Shown in pieces: positions 9,064 through 17,426 of a stretch of 64,000 nucleotides of DNA. The position numbers were made by a program, and so were the translations under genes. Each line of letters starts with the position of its first letter. The first letter of the stretch is position 1. Under the pieces are notes generated by a model. It was not told where the DNA came from, did no database searches, and saw nothing but the letters and a program-made list of their open reading frames with translations. Source of the stretch: Hyalangium gracile (lineage in GTDB: Bacteria > Myxococcota > Myxococcia > Myxococcales > Myxococcaceae); contig NZ_JAHXBG010000003.1 of assembly GCF_020103725.1 (NCBI RefSeq), positions 248,001 through 312,000 of the forward strand, written 5' to 3'.

Positions 9064-9900
9064 ATGCAGAACCTGCGCGACAAACTCCTGAAGGCAGGCC
9101 TCGTATCCGAGGACCAGGCCAAAAAGTCAGAGACGAGCGCTCCGGCCCCCCGCCGCTCGCCCCCTGCCCAGACACCGCGACAGGAGGCCAGCGCGCCTCG
9201 GAGGGACGACCGCCCGCCTCGGCGGGATGACCGTCCTCCTCGGAGGGATGACCGCCCGCCCCGGCGGGATGATCGTCCCCCACGCCGCGATGATCGTCCA
9301 CCGCACCGCGAGGGAGGCGGTGGCGGTCGCCCGCAGCACGGCCGGCCTGCCGCCACCGCGGCCGAGCGACCGATCCCCAAGCTGCCGCCGCTGCCGGGCT
9401 CCAAGGAGTACCAGCGCATCGAGTCGAAGAAGCAGCTCGAGCTGGACCGGGCGCTGCGCGAGCTGGTGATGGGCGCGCAGGTGCCGAGCGAGCCGGGCGA
9501 GACGGCCTTCTACTTCATGACGCGCAAGGGGCGGTTGCGCCGGCTGGAGCTGAGCCAGGCGCAGGCCAAGCAGCTCGAGGACGGGGCGCTCGGGGTGGTG
9601 GAGCGGCCCGAGCCCGCGCAGATCGAGCACGCGCTGGTGCCGGCGGCGACGGCTGAGCAGATGTTCGCGCTCTCGAAGAAGGCGGTGCGGTTCCTCAATC
9701 GCAAGGAGAACCCCATCGGCTTCATGAGCGACGACGACGTGAAGACGCAGCAGGCGGCCGAGGCCGCGGGCACGGCGCCGGAGATTGCCGACGAGCCCGA
9801 GGCCGACGAGGGCGCTGCGGCGGGCACGACCGAGTCCGCCGCCCCCACCACCGAGGGTGGCACGCCCGAGGGTGGCGGCACCGAGCCTCAGGCGCAGTAG
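9064..9900 (+). CDS. DUF2058 (YaiL-like) nucleoprotein-associated protein with RRDDRPP repeat array
   Basis: A 278-residue protein. The N-terminal MQNLRDKLLKAGLVSEDQAK is the conserved opening of DUF2058 proteins, and residues about 105-220 (KEYQRIESKKQLELDRAL, then strand-rich sequence) match the rest of that family. The family is often labelled as polynucleotide-associated, but its biochemical role is not settled. Unusual here are five tandem copies of RRDDRPP (residues 46-80) inserted between the two conserved parts, giving a charged, disordered hinge that could bind nucleic acid or phase-separate. The C-terminal ~60 residues are Ala/Glu/Gly-rich and probably disordered. A hairpin follows 33 bases after the stop. 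Confidence 0.85.
   Translation: MQNLRDKLLKAGLVSEDQAKKSETSAPAPRRSPPAQTPRQEASAPRRDDRPPRRDDRPPRRDDRPPRRDDRPPRRDDRPPHREGGGGGRPQHGRPAATAAERPIPKLPPLPGSKEYQRIESKKQLELDRALRELVMGAQVPSEPGETAFYFMTRKGRLRRLELSQAQAKQLEDGALGVVERPEPAQIEHALVPAATAEQMFALSKKAVRFLNRKENPIGFMSDDDVKTQQAAEAAGTAPEIADEPEADEGAAAGTTESAAPTTEGGTPEGGGTEPQAQ
9199..9303 (+). repeat. Five tandem 21-bp units encoding RRDDRPP
   Basis: Five in-frame 21-base units each encode RRDDRPP. Third-position bases differ between units (cggagg, cggcgg, cgccgc), so the array has been held at protein level rather than being a fresh slippage product. Confidence 0.95.
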
Positions 9901-9932
9901 CCCCCGCTGCACCATGCACGTCGTCGTGTGGC

Positions 9933-9959
9933 GTGTCCCGTGAAGAGCGCACGGGGCAC
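9933..9959 (+). terminator. Hairpin after the DUF2058 gene
   Basis: GTGTCCCGTG and CACGGGGCAC form a 10-bp stem with one G-U pair around a 7-base loop, starting 33 bases past the stop at 9900. There is no following T-run, so termination may need a factor. Confidence 0.4.
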
Positions 9960-10138
9960 CACTACGCCGCGATAGCGCTGGGCGCATCAGCGTGAAGGGA
10001 TTCGCTTCTAGCGAGCATCAGAAATCACCTCGGAGAAGCCACGGACAGGCGTCAGCGGTCGAGATGGGGAACGTCCCTATGGGGCTCACCTCGTCACCCG
10101 ACGACACAACCCTCTTCTATGAGGAGAGAAAGCCTGCC

Positions 10139-10582
10139 ATGCCCGTACGTCCCGAGAACTTCTATCCTGGACTCGTCCTCCACCTAGCTCCAGCGGTGAT
10201 GCTGGAATCCCCGTTGACGGACGTTTCCAATGGAAGGGAGTCAGGCGTCCGCCACAGCCACTTCTTCATCCACCTGGGGCGCTCATCTGACGGGCGTGGT
10301 ATCTGGGTACCCGCCTACACAAGCGCTGGTCCAGGTCGTATCCAGGTACCTACGTCCGAGAAAAACGGTCACCCGAAGTGGGCCGCCGGTACGACCTACT
10401 GCCACAAGACCCAGTACTGGCAGGTGTCGGATGAAGTCGTGGACCGTGCCCAGGTATACGACCTGAGTTCAGATGCCTGCCCCAACACGGTCTCCGAGTT
10501 CCAGGTCCGAGAGTTGCTGACGCTCTTCCGCCTTCTGGCCCCATCTCACGAGAAAAACCAGAGCACCGGAGCCCCTCTCTAG
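10139..10582 (+). CDS. Orphan protein of unknown function, lower GC than neighbours
   Basis: A 147-residue protein not recognised. The start is placed at ATG 10139, 10-15 bases after GAGGAGAG; open sequence upstream to 9992 is less protein-like. There is no signal peptide or membrane segment. The centre is strand-rich and aromatic (HSHFFIHLGRSSDG, GIWVPAYTSAGPGRI, GHPKWAAGTTYCHKTQYWQ), giving a small beta-barrel look. Some SH3-barrel toxins and immunity-like proteins have a comparable strand-H-x-FF pattern, but the match is too weak to name. Codons contain more A and T than the surrounding genes, which suggests acquisition. It ends just before a strong two-way hairpin. Confidence 0.6.
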   Translation: MPVRPENFYPGLVLHLAPAVMLESPLTDVSNGRESGVRHSHFFIHLGRSSDGRGIWVPAYTSAGPGRIQVPTSEKNGHPKWAAGTTYCHKTQYWQVSDEVVDRAQVYDLSSDACPNTVSEFQVRELLTLFRLLAPSHEKNQSTGAPL

Positions 10583-10608
10583 GACCGACCTCAAGAATCC
10601 GAACCATC

Positions 10609-10642
10609 GGGGCTGGTGCAAGAACGCAGCTTGCACCACCCC
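10609..10642. terminator. Two-way hairpin between convergent genes
   Basis: GGGGCTGGTGCAAG pairs with CTTGCACCACCCC (13 pairs, one bulged C) around a 7-base loop. It lies in the 71-base gap between the stops at 10582 and 10654, the expected place for a shared terminator. Confidence 0.7.
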
Positions 10643-10653
10643 GGCTCGACTGC

Positions 10654-11835
10654 TCAGTTGAACGCGTCGATGCCGGTGATGGCCTTGCCCAGCACGAGCG
10701 TGTGCACCTCGTGGGTGCCTTCGTAGGTGAAGACGCTCTCCAGGTTGAGCATGTGGCGCACCGGCGGGTACGCGTCCGAGATGCCGTTGGCCCCGTAGAT
10801 GCTCCGCGCCGAGCGGGCAATCTCCAGCGCCGCCTTCACGTTGTTGCGCTTGGCCAGGCTCACCATCACCGGCGTCACCTTGCCCTCGTCCTTGAGGCGC
10901 GCCAGGCGCAGGCCCAGCAGCTGCGCCTTGACGATCTCCTGGAGCATGTCCGCCAGCTTCTCCTGCGTGAGCTGGTAGCCGGCGATGGACTTGCCGTCGA
11001 ACTGCGCTCGCGACAGCGCGTACTCGCGAGCACCCTCGAAGCACGCGATCGCCGCGCCCGTCACCGCGAAGGCGATGCCCAACCGCGCGTTGTTCAGGCA
11101 GGACAGCGGCCCCTTCAGCCCCGTCACCTTCGGCAGCACGTTGCGGTCCGGCACGCGCACGTCCTGGAAGGACAGCTCGCTCGTCACCGAGGCGCGCAGC
11201 GAGAACTTCCCGGGAATCTCCCGCGCCGTGAAGCCCGGCATCCCCTTCTCCACCAGGAAGCCGCGCACCGACTCGGCGCCGCCCTCCTCCGTCTTCGCCC
11301 ACACCACCGCCACGTCGGCGATGGCGCCGTTCGTAATCCACGCCTTGGTGCCGTTGAGCACCCACGTGTCCCCGTCCTTGCGCGCCCGCGTCCGCATGCC
11401 GCCCGGGTTCGAGCCGAAGTCCGGCTCGGTGAGGCCGAAGCACCCGATGAGGCGGCCCTGCGCCATGCCCGGCAGGAAGCGCTGCTTCTGCTCCTCGCTG
11501 CCGTAGGCGTGGATGGGGAACATGCACAGCGAGCCCTGCACCGACGCGAACGAGCGCAGCCCCGAGTCCCCTCGCTCCAGCTCCTGCAGGATGAGGCCGT
11601 AGCTGACGGTGTTCATGCCCGCGCAGCCGTAGCCCTGGAGGTTGGCGCCCAGCACGCCCATCTCCGCCAGCCCGGGCACCAGGTGCGCGGGGAATGTGCC
11701 GTCGCGGAAGTGCTGGCCGATGATGGGCAGCACCTCCTTGTCCACGAAGCGGGCCACCGTGTCGCGGGCGGCCTTCTCCTCGTCCGTCAGCAGCTGGTCG
11801 ATGAGGAGCAGGTCGGTGATCTCCGCGCGCGGCAT
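10654..11835 (-). CDS. gcdH: Glutaryl-CoA dehydrogenase (acyl-CoA dehydrogenase family)
   Basis: A 393-residue FAD enzyme that oxidatively decarboxylates glutaryl-CoA to crotonyl-CoA in lysine and tryptophan breakdown. The sequence follows the glutaryl-CoA dehydrogenase branch rather than short-chain dehydrogenases: GYGCAGMNTVSYGL near residue 70, CFGLTEPDFGSNPGGM at the FAD/substrate site, GKFSLRAS, and TYEGTHEVH near the C-terminus, where the Glu is the catalytic base. Length is normal for the mature bacterial enzyme. The ATG at 11835 follows AGGAAGA. It is divergent from an SDR gene, which may act in a linked beta-oxidation-type step. Confidence 0.9.
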   Translation of the reverse strand: MPRAEITDLLLIDQLLTDEEKAARDTVARFVDKEVLPIIGQHFRDGTFPAHLVPGLAEMGVLGANLQGYGCAGMNTVSYGLILQELERGDSGLRSFASVQGSLCMFPIHAYGSEEQKQRFLPGMAQGRLIGCFGLTEPDFGSNPGGMRTRARKDGDTWVLNGTKAWITNGAIADVAVVWAKTEEGGAESVRGFLVEKGMPGFTAREIPGKFSLRASVTSELSFQDVRVPDRNVLPKVTGLKGPLSCLNNARLGIAFAVTGAAIACFEGAREYALSRAQFDGKSIAGYQLTQEKLADMLQEIVKAQLLGLRLARLKDEGKVTPVMVSLAKRNNVKAALEIARSARSIYGANGISDAYPPVRHMLNLESVFTYEGTHEVHTLVLGKAITGIDAFN

Positions 11836-11934
11836 GGCTCTTCCTCGGGGTGACAGGGGTGCGCGGCTTGTAATCCCCGCTCCCATGCCAGTCAAACCAC
11901 CTGCCCCGCGCTTCCCCGGCTATCCTGCCGCGCC

Positions 11935-12699
11935 ATGACGACTCCTACGAAGATGGCGGTGGTGACGGGCGCCAGCCGCGGCATCGGCCGCGCGGTGGCG
12001 CTGGGCTTCATCAAGGAGGGCTACACCGTGTGGGCCATGGCCCGCTCGGCGGAGGCCCTCGAGGGGCTGCGGCGCGAGGCCGGCGAGGCCCTGCGCCCCG
12101 TCACCCTGGACGTGACGGACGAGGCGGCGCTGGTGGCCGCGTGCCGCACCGTGCTCCAGGCCGGCACACCGCGCGTGCTGGTGAACAACGCGGGCATCTC
12201 CATCTCCGCGCCGCTGACGAAGACGCGCACCGAGGACATGGCCCGGCTCATGGCCATCAACGTCACGGCGCCCTACCTCTTCTGCCGCGAGCTCATCCCC
12301 GCGATGGCCACGGCCGGCGGCGGGCGCGTCATCAACATCGGCTCGGTCGCCTCGGTGCGCGGCGTGCCGTACACGTCCGCCTACTGCGCCTCGAAGCATG
12401 CGCTGCTGGGCATCACCCGCTCGCTCGCCGTGGAGTACGCGCGCAAGGGCGTGACGGTGAACCAAGTGAACCCGGGCTGGGTGGACACGGACATGCTCAG
12501 CCAGGCGGTGGGCACCATCAGCAAGACCACGGGCCGCTCGGAGCAGCAGGCGCGCGAGACGCTCGCCGCCATGAACGCCACGGGCCGCGTCATCCGCCCC
12601 GAGGAGGTCGCCGCGACGTGCCTCTTCCTGGCCTCGGACGCGGCCGAGGGCATCACCGGCGCGGCGATCCCGCTGGCCGGCGGCGACATCTCCGGCTGA
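11935..12699 (+). CDS. Short-chain dehydrogenase/reductase (FabG-like)
   Basis: A 254-residue classical SDR, likely an NAD(P)H-dependent 3-oxoacyl or 3-hydroxyacyl reductase/dehydrogenase. Cofactor motif TGASRGIG is at residues 9-16, NNAGIS follows, catalytic Ser lies in the INIGSVASV strand, and the YCASK catalytic Tyr-Lys pair and PGWVDTDM loop are present. It ends in GAAIPLAGGDIS, the usual FabG C-terminal pattern. The divergent glutaryl-CoA dehydrogenase gene 99 bases away suggests a shared promoter region and acyl-CoA metabolism, but the substrate is not shown by sequence. Confidence 0.88.
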   Translation: MTTPTKMAVVTGASRGIGRAVALGFIKEGYTVWAMARSAEALEGLRREAGEALRPVTLDVTDEAALVAACRTVLQAGTPRVLVNNAGISISAPLTKTRTEDMARLMAINVTAPYLFCRELIPAMATAGGGRVINIGSVASVRGVPYTSAYCASKHALLGITRSLAVEYARKGVTVNQVNPGWVDTDMLSQAVGTISKTTGRSEQQARETLAAMNATGRVIRPEEVAATCLFLASDAAEGITGAAIPLAGGDISG

Positions 12700-12799
12700 G
12701 TCCGGTCGACTGCCGAGACGGCAACCTCGACCCGGGGACGTTGCGGCGGGAAGAATCGGTGCCCAGCCTCCCGCCTCAACTCGAGTCGGGAGGTTCCTC

Positions 12800-14593
12800 G
12801 TGAGGTGGTCGTGGAGTGTGGTGGCCGGACTCTGTGTGATCTCGGGCTGTGGAGTAGAGAACGATCCCGAGACAGCCTGGGCCGGCCTGAGGAGCGAGCC
12901 ATCCGCTCGGGTGCCCGCCAACATCGTCGTGGAACCAGGCGCGGTGGTGTTCCCGCGCACCACCGTCGGCGTACCGGTGACAACCTCCGTGCGCCTCCGC
13001 AATGACGGGGAGAGCATCACGCAGGTCCTCCTGGGCATCCCGGAGCCCTTCACCGTCGCGCTCACGTCGCTGAACCTGCCTCCCGGCGCGGAGCAGGCGG
13101 TCGACTTGCGCCTGGAGCCCGCGCAACCCGGCACCGCGGGAGCCGTCCTCCTGGTACAGGCGGAGGGTCGCCGCATCGAGCTCACCGTGCGTGGCGAGGT
13201 GGATCCGGCGCCCACCGGCGGCTCCGAGGACGACTCGAGCGGGCAGCTCGCCACGTCCACCTGCTCCGGCCCGGATGGCACCGCCCGGCAGGCCTGGTCC
13301 TACGTGCCGCCGCAAGACCAGGCGCTCGAGTTCACCGGCGCGGTGGACGCGCAGGGCCACCTCTACGCGACGGAGTGCCCGCGCTTCTGGGACACGGCCG
13401 AGGACGGCCCCATCGAGCTGCGCACCTGCCACCTGCTCTCGCTCGATCGGGACGGACAAGTGCGCTACCGGCGGCCCCTGTCGGGCAGCGAGTACGTGCG
13501 CGTGGACCTCATCGACGGTGAACACCTCTATGGCACCTTCGAGCGGACCTCTCCCCGGGTGACTTCACTGGCCGCCGCCAATGGGAGCGTGCGCTGGTCC
13601 ACGCCGCTCTTCCCGCTGATGGACGCGGGGTGCCGGTGGGCCTACGTCTCCGCGCCCGTGCTCGCGCGGCCCAACGTGGTCGTCGCCGTGTACGCCCTCG
13701 GCGAGAACGTCACGTGCAACGCGCTGGTGGCCCTGAACGCGGACACCGGAGCGCTGGCGTGGAAGGTGAGCGCGGACTCGCACTTCTCCCAGCCCATCGC
13801 AGACAGCCGAGGCAACCTCTATACGAGCCACTACGATCGGGCCCGGGACCGCTCGAAGCTGCTCTCGTACACGGCCGCCGGAGCCGTGCGCTGGCAGGCC
13901 GAGCGCACCGGCGAGCGCGCACCCGTGGCCGTCAATGGCGGCGCGCTCACGCTGTCGAGCGAGGAGCTCGCCGATCCGGACACCGGCGCCTTCCGGGCCA
14001 CGCTGGCCATCGCCGACATCCCCCGGTGGAGCCCCGAGGGAGCGCTCCCCTTCGGCCCCTCCCCGTACGCCGACGTGGCGCTGGGCGCGCGGGGCCTGCT
14101 CGCCGTGCCCGAGGGGCGCTGCACCGGAGCCACCTGCCCCACCGCGCCGCACGTGAGCGAGCGCTTCTTCTACGGGCTGGACGCCACGAGCGGCACGCTG
14201 CGCTGGACCGTGCCCATCGGCGGGTTCCCGTCGGCGCCCCTGCTCACCGCGCGAGACTCGCTGCTGCTGGTGGACCGGCCCGTGCCGGAGGACTGCGAGT
14301 TCGGCTGCCAGGGAGATGACTCCTACTTCGATTCCTACCTGCACGAGTTCTCCCTCGATGGTCGGGAGCAGGTGGCGTGCAGGCTCCAGGGCCAGGCGCC
14401 CTTCATCACGCCTCCGGCGCTCCACCAGGGCCGGCTGTTCCTGGGCGCGTGGCTCAACTGGGACATCAGCAACGAAGCGACGCGCGTCCTCGGCCTGCAC
14501 GCCTATGACTTGAGCTCACCCACGGAGCCCGCCGCCACGGGCTGGGTGACGGAGGGCGGTGGCAACACGCGACAGGGCCGACCGAGCCCCTAG
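12800..14593 (+). CDS. Lipoprotein with Ig-like domain and PQQ-type beta-propeller
   Basis: A 597-residue protein starting at GTG 12800 with GGGAGG upstream. The signal sequence ends in the classical lipobox ISGC (Cys 18). Residues about 40-130 form an Ig-like strand domain of the ASPM/SPD-2/Hydin or choice-of-anchor style (VVEPGAVVFPRTTVGVPV). The rest contains propeller blades with the repeating pattern L-A-x-N/D-A-x-T/S-G-x-L-x-W (ALNADTGALAWKV, GLDATSGTLRWTV). Such propellers in surface lipoproteins usually scaffold protein contacts; the dehydrogenase residues that bind PQQ are not evident. The product is probably exported and membrane-attached, with unknown function. Confidence 0.8.
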   Translation: MRWSWSVVAGLCVISGCGVENDPETAWAGLRSEPSARVPANIVVEPGAVVFPRTTVGVPVTTSVRLRNDGESITQVLLGIPEPFTVALTSLNLPPGAEQAVDLRLEPAQPGTAGAVLLVQAEGRRIELTVRGEVDPAPTGGSEDDSSGQLATSTCSGPDGTARQAWSYVPPQDQALEFTGAVDAQGHLYATECPRFWDTAEDGPIELRTCHLLSLDRDGQVRYRRPLSGSEYVRVDLIDGEHLYGTFERTSPRVTSLAAANGSVRWSTPLFPLMDAGCRWAYVSAPVLARPNVVVAVYALGENVTCNALVALNADTGALAWKVSADSHFSQPIADSRGNLYTSHYDRARDRSKLLSYTAAGAVRWQAERTGERAPVAVNGGALTLSSEELADPDTGAFRATLAIADIPRWSPEGALPFGPSPYADVALGARGLLAVPEGRCTGATCPTAPHVSERFFYGLDATSGTLRWTVPIGGFPSAPLLTARDSLLLVDRPVPEDCEFGCQGDDSYFDSYLHEFSLDGREQVACRLQGQAPFITPPALHQGRLFLGAWLNWDISNEATRVLGLHAYDLSSPTEPAATGWVTEGGGNTRQGRPSP

Positions 14594-14703
14594 TCCCGGG
14601 ACGCTTCCCCCTGGCGTCCCAACAGCCGCCGGAGAATCCGGTTTCCGTCAGGCTTCCAATTCCTGCAGGCATTCCGTCTGCAACTCGTGCCACGCTGAAT
14701 ACC

Positions 14704-15297
14704 GTGAGTGACACGCGCCTCCAGAAGCTGGCCTCCGCCGTTTTCTTCTCCGCCTCCCTGGTGGGGCTGCCCGCGGTCGCGGGGACCGTGAAGGGCAAGG
14801 TCCCCGTGGCGGATGCCCAGGAGGCGGAGCGGACGGTCGTCTATATCGAGCACATCCCCGAGGCGAGCCACCCCACGGCCGCGCCCGCGACGGCGAAGGT
14901 CTCCCAGAAGGGCGCCCGCTTCTCTCCAGGGGTGATGCCGGTGGTGAAGGGCACCTCGGTGGACTTCACCAACGACGACTACGTCACCCACAACGTCTTC
15001 TCCAAGTCCAAGGTGAAGCCGTTCGACCTGGGGCTCTATCCCAAGGAGCAGGCCAAGGTGGTGACGTTCGACCAGCCGGGAACGGTGGAGATCTTCTGCT
15101 CCATCCACCCGCGGATGAACGGCGTCGTCCTGGTGCTCCAGAACCCGCACTTCACCAAGCCCTCGGCGGACGGCAGCTTCACGCTGCCCAACGTGCCCGC
15201 GGGCGAGTGGAAGCTCCGGGTGTACCGGCCCGGCCTGGACAAGGAGCCCGTCACCGTGAAGGTGCCGGCCAAGGGCACCGTCGAGACGAAGCTCTGA
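14704..15297 (+). CDS. Secreted cupredoxin-like (type 1 copper) protein
   Basis: A 197-residue exported protein; the signal peptide ends at about residue 26 (AVAG). It has the plastocyanin-type ligand set: His 96 in YVTHNVFS, then Cys 132, His 135 and Met 138 in FCSIHPRMNG. It should therefore bind a type-1 copper and shuttle electrons in the periplasm. A C-terminal strand domain (DGSFTLPNVPAGEWKLRVY) looks like a carboxypeptidase-regulatory-like/Ig fold. Domain order resembles 'methylamine utilisation'-annotated cupredoxins. The start is GTG 14704, with no clear ribosome site. It is convergent with the chemoreceptor gene, so co-regulation is not implied. Confidence 0.82.
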   Translation: MSDTRLQKLASAVFFSASLVGLPAVAGTVKGKVPVADAQEAERTVVYIEHIPEASHPTAAPATAKVSQKGARFSPGVMPVVKGTSVDFTNDDYVTHNVFSKSKVKPFDLGLYPKEQAKVVTFDQPGTVEIFCSIHPRMNGVVLVLQNPHFTKPSADGSFTLPNVPAGEWKLRVYRPGLDKEPVTVKVPAKGTVETKL

Positions 15298-15319
15298 CGT
15301 CCCCAGCCCGCCGCGCCGG

Positions 15320-17152
15320 CTACAGCTTGTAGCGGCGCACCAGGGAGGCCACCTCGCGCGAGGCTCCCGTGAGTCGGGACGCCGCCTCCTCGGTGGCCTG
15401 CAGGCGCGTGACGGTCTCCTGCGAGAGCGAGGACAGATCCTTCAGCGCGTCGAAGAGCTGGGCGATGCCCGCGTCCTGCCGGGCCACCGTCTCGGCGATC
15501 TCCCGGACGACGAGCCCGTTCTCGTGCACCAGGGCGGCCAGCGCGCGCAGGCTGTCGCCGGTGGCCTTCACCTGCGCCAGGCCGCCCTCCACCTCGCGCG
15601 CGCCGTTCTCGCTGGTCTCCACCGTGTTGGAGATGGCCACGCGGATGTCCTCGAGGATCTCCTGCACGCGCGCCGTGGCGCCCACGGACAGGTCCGCCAG
15701 CGAGCGGATCTCCCGCGCCACCACCGCGAAGCCCTTGCCGTGCTCGCCGCTGCGCGCCGCCTCGATGGCGGCGTTGAGCGCCAGCATGTTGGACTGGTCC
15801 GCCAGGTCCTTCACCGTCTGGGTGATGCCGCCGATCTGCGCCGTGCGCTGCTGGAGCTCCTGGCTGGTGTGGGCGATCTGATCCACCTGATCGCGGATGA
15901 AGGTGAGCCCGCCCACGCTGCTCTCGATGGCCCGCTCGCCGGCCCGGCCCAGCGAGTCCGCGCGCTCGGCGCCCTTGAGGACGGCCTGGGCGCGCTGGGC
16001 GGCGCTCTGCGAGCTGCGCTGCAGCTCCTGCGCCGTCACCTGCGTCTGGTAGAGCGCGGAGGCCTGGCGCGTGGCGGTGCGGTTCTGCGCCGCGGCGTCC
16101 GTGGAGAGCTGCCCCGCGGCGTGCTCCAATTCGGCGGCGGAGGCATCCAGCACGAGCAGCACCTCGCGCAGCTGGTCCATCATCCGTCCGAACGAGTTGG
16201 CCAGCTCGCCGATCTCGTCGCGCGAGTTCACCTCGAGGCTGCCGCGGAAGTCCCCCTCGGCCACCACGCGCGCGGCCGCGGCGGTGAGCTGTCGCAGCGG
16301 CCCCGTCACCCGCCGGACCAGAATGAAGGCCACGGCCCCGGCGACGAGCGCCCCCACGGCGCTGAGAGTGAGCAGGGAGAGCAGCGTCGCGCGGAAGCGG
16401 GCGAACTCCCCCTCCGCGCTGCGCGTGAGCACCATCCGCAGGCCGTCGCCCATGTCCAGCCGGATCGCCAGCAGCCGCGGGCCGTTCAGCTCGAGGAAGT
16501 CCTGCGAGGCGCTCGCGGTGGGCAGCGCCCGAAGCACCTCCTCGGGGCGGGCCGAGAGCACGCTGCTCGCGAGCACCGTCTGCCCCGTCAGCAGGACGGC
16601 CTGCACACCGCTCTGCTCACGCAGGCGCTTGAGCAGGACATCGCCCAGGCGGACGCCCAGGACGAGATAGCCCACGGTCCTGCCGTTGGCCTCCACGGCG
16701 TTGAAGACGCTCCAGTAGGGAGTGCCGTCCACCATCAGCAGCCCTCGCTCCTTGCGCGAGAGGAAGGTGGAGACATCCGCGGGCTGGGCCCCGGGCAGAC
16801 TGCCCGCGCGGACCTTCCCGCTCGGATCCGTGAGCAGCAGCAGGTCCACATCCATCAGTGCGCGCTGCTCGTTGGCGACTCCCTGGAGCGTCTCCCCATC
16901 CACCCCTTCACTGGCGAGCAGGGCCCGCAGGGTAGGGCTGTTCACGACACCGTGAGCCACCACGGCGAGCACCCGCCCCTCCTGCTCCAGCAGGTGGCGC
17001 CAGCTGGTGATGTCCTGGTCCAGGCTGAGGGAGAGCCGCTCCTCGAGGCTCCTTCGGAGGGACACGGCCACGACCGCCACGCTCCCGAAGGACAGGACCA
17101 TGACGACGAGCAGGAAGGCCGCGGTCACCCGGGCGGCGAGGCTGAGCTTCAT
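15320..17152 (-). CDS. Methyl-accepting chemotaxis protein
   Basis: A 610-residue transmembrane chemoreceptor. TM1 lies at about residues 8-32, then a ~230-residue periplasmic sensor of Cache type (PYWSVFNAVEANGRTVGYLVLG), TM2 near 250-275, HAMP (RRVTGPLRQL) and a long cytoplasmic coiled coil. The hairpin tip reads DLADQSNMLALNAAIEAARS, the CheA/CheW-contact signature. It controls a Che pathway, possibly gliding or gene expression, as several myxobacterial Che systems do. No che genes are adjacent, so it is an orphan receptor. ATG 17152 is preferred over the TTG nine bases upstream. Confidence 0.92.
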   Translation of the reverse strand: MKLSLAARVTAAFLLVVMVLSFGSVAVVAVSLRRSLEERLSLSLDQDITSWRHLLEQEGRVLAVVAHGVVNSPTLRALLASEGVDGETLQGVANEQRALMDVDLLLLTDPSGKVRAGSLPGAQPADVSTFLSRKERGLLMVDGTPYWSVFNAVEANGRTVGYLVLGVRLGDVLLKRLREQSGVQAVLLTGQTVLASSVLSARPEEVLRALPTASASQDFLELNGPRLLAIRLDMGDGLRMVLTRSAEGEFARFRATLLSLLTLSAVGALVAGAVAFILVRRVTGPLRQLTAAAARVVAEGDFRGSLEVNSRDEIGELANSFGRMMDQLREVLLVLDASAAELEHAAGQLSTDAAAQNRTATRQASALYQTQVTAQELQRSSQSAAQRAQAVLKGAERADSLGRAGERAIESSVGGLTFIRDQVDQIAHTSQELQQRTAQIGGITQTVKDLADQSNMLALNAAIEAARSGEHGKGFAVVAREIRSLADLSVGATARVQEILEDIRVAISNTVETSENGAREVEGGLAQVKATGDSLRALAALVHENGLVVREIAETVARQDAGIAQLFDALKDLSSLSQETVTRLQATEEAASRLTGASREVASLVRRYKL

Positions 17153-17426
17153 ACGCGGCAAAGGGGAGACAGAAAGGGCGGCAAGACAGAAGCCAGCCTA
17201 GTCCGAAAGGGTCAGGGCTTGCAGAGGCTGATGTGGCAGGAGTGATCAGAGGAGGGGACACGGCTCGTCGGCAACAGGCTCCGACCCTCCCGGCCCCTGC
17301 TCCCCTCCCCCCTGTACCAATGACCAGGGAGGCGCCTCCTCGGCCTGGGGAGGGGATTCCGATGGTTGGAGCCCCCTCTTTCCGTGGCGCTGATCTAGCC
17401 TCCCGGCACGACTGCCAGGAGGTGTC

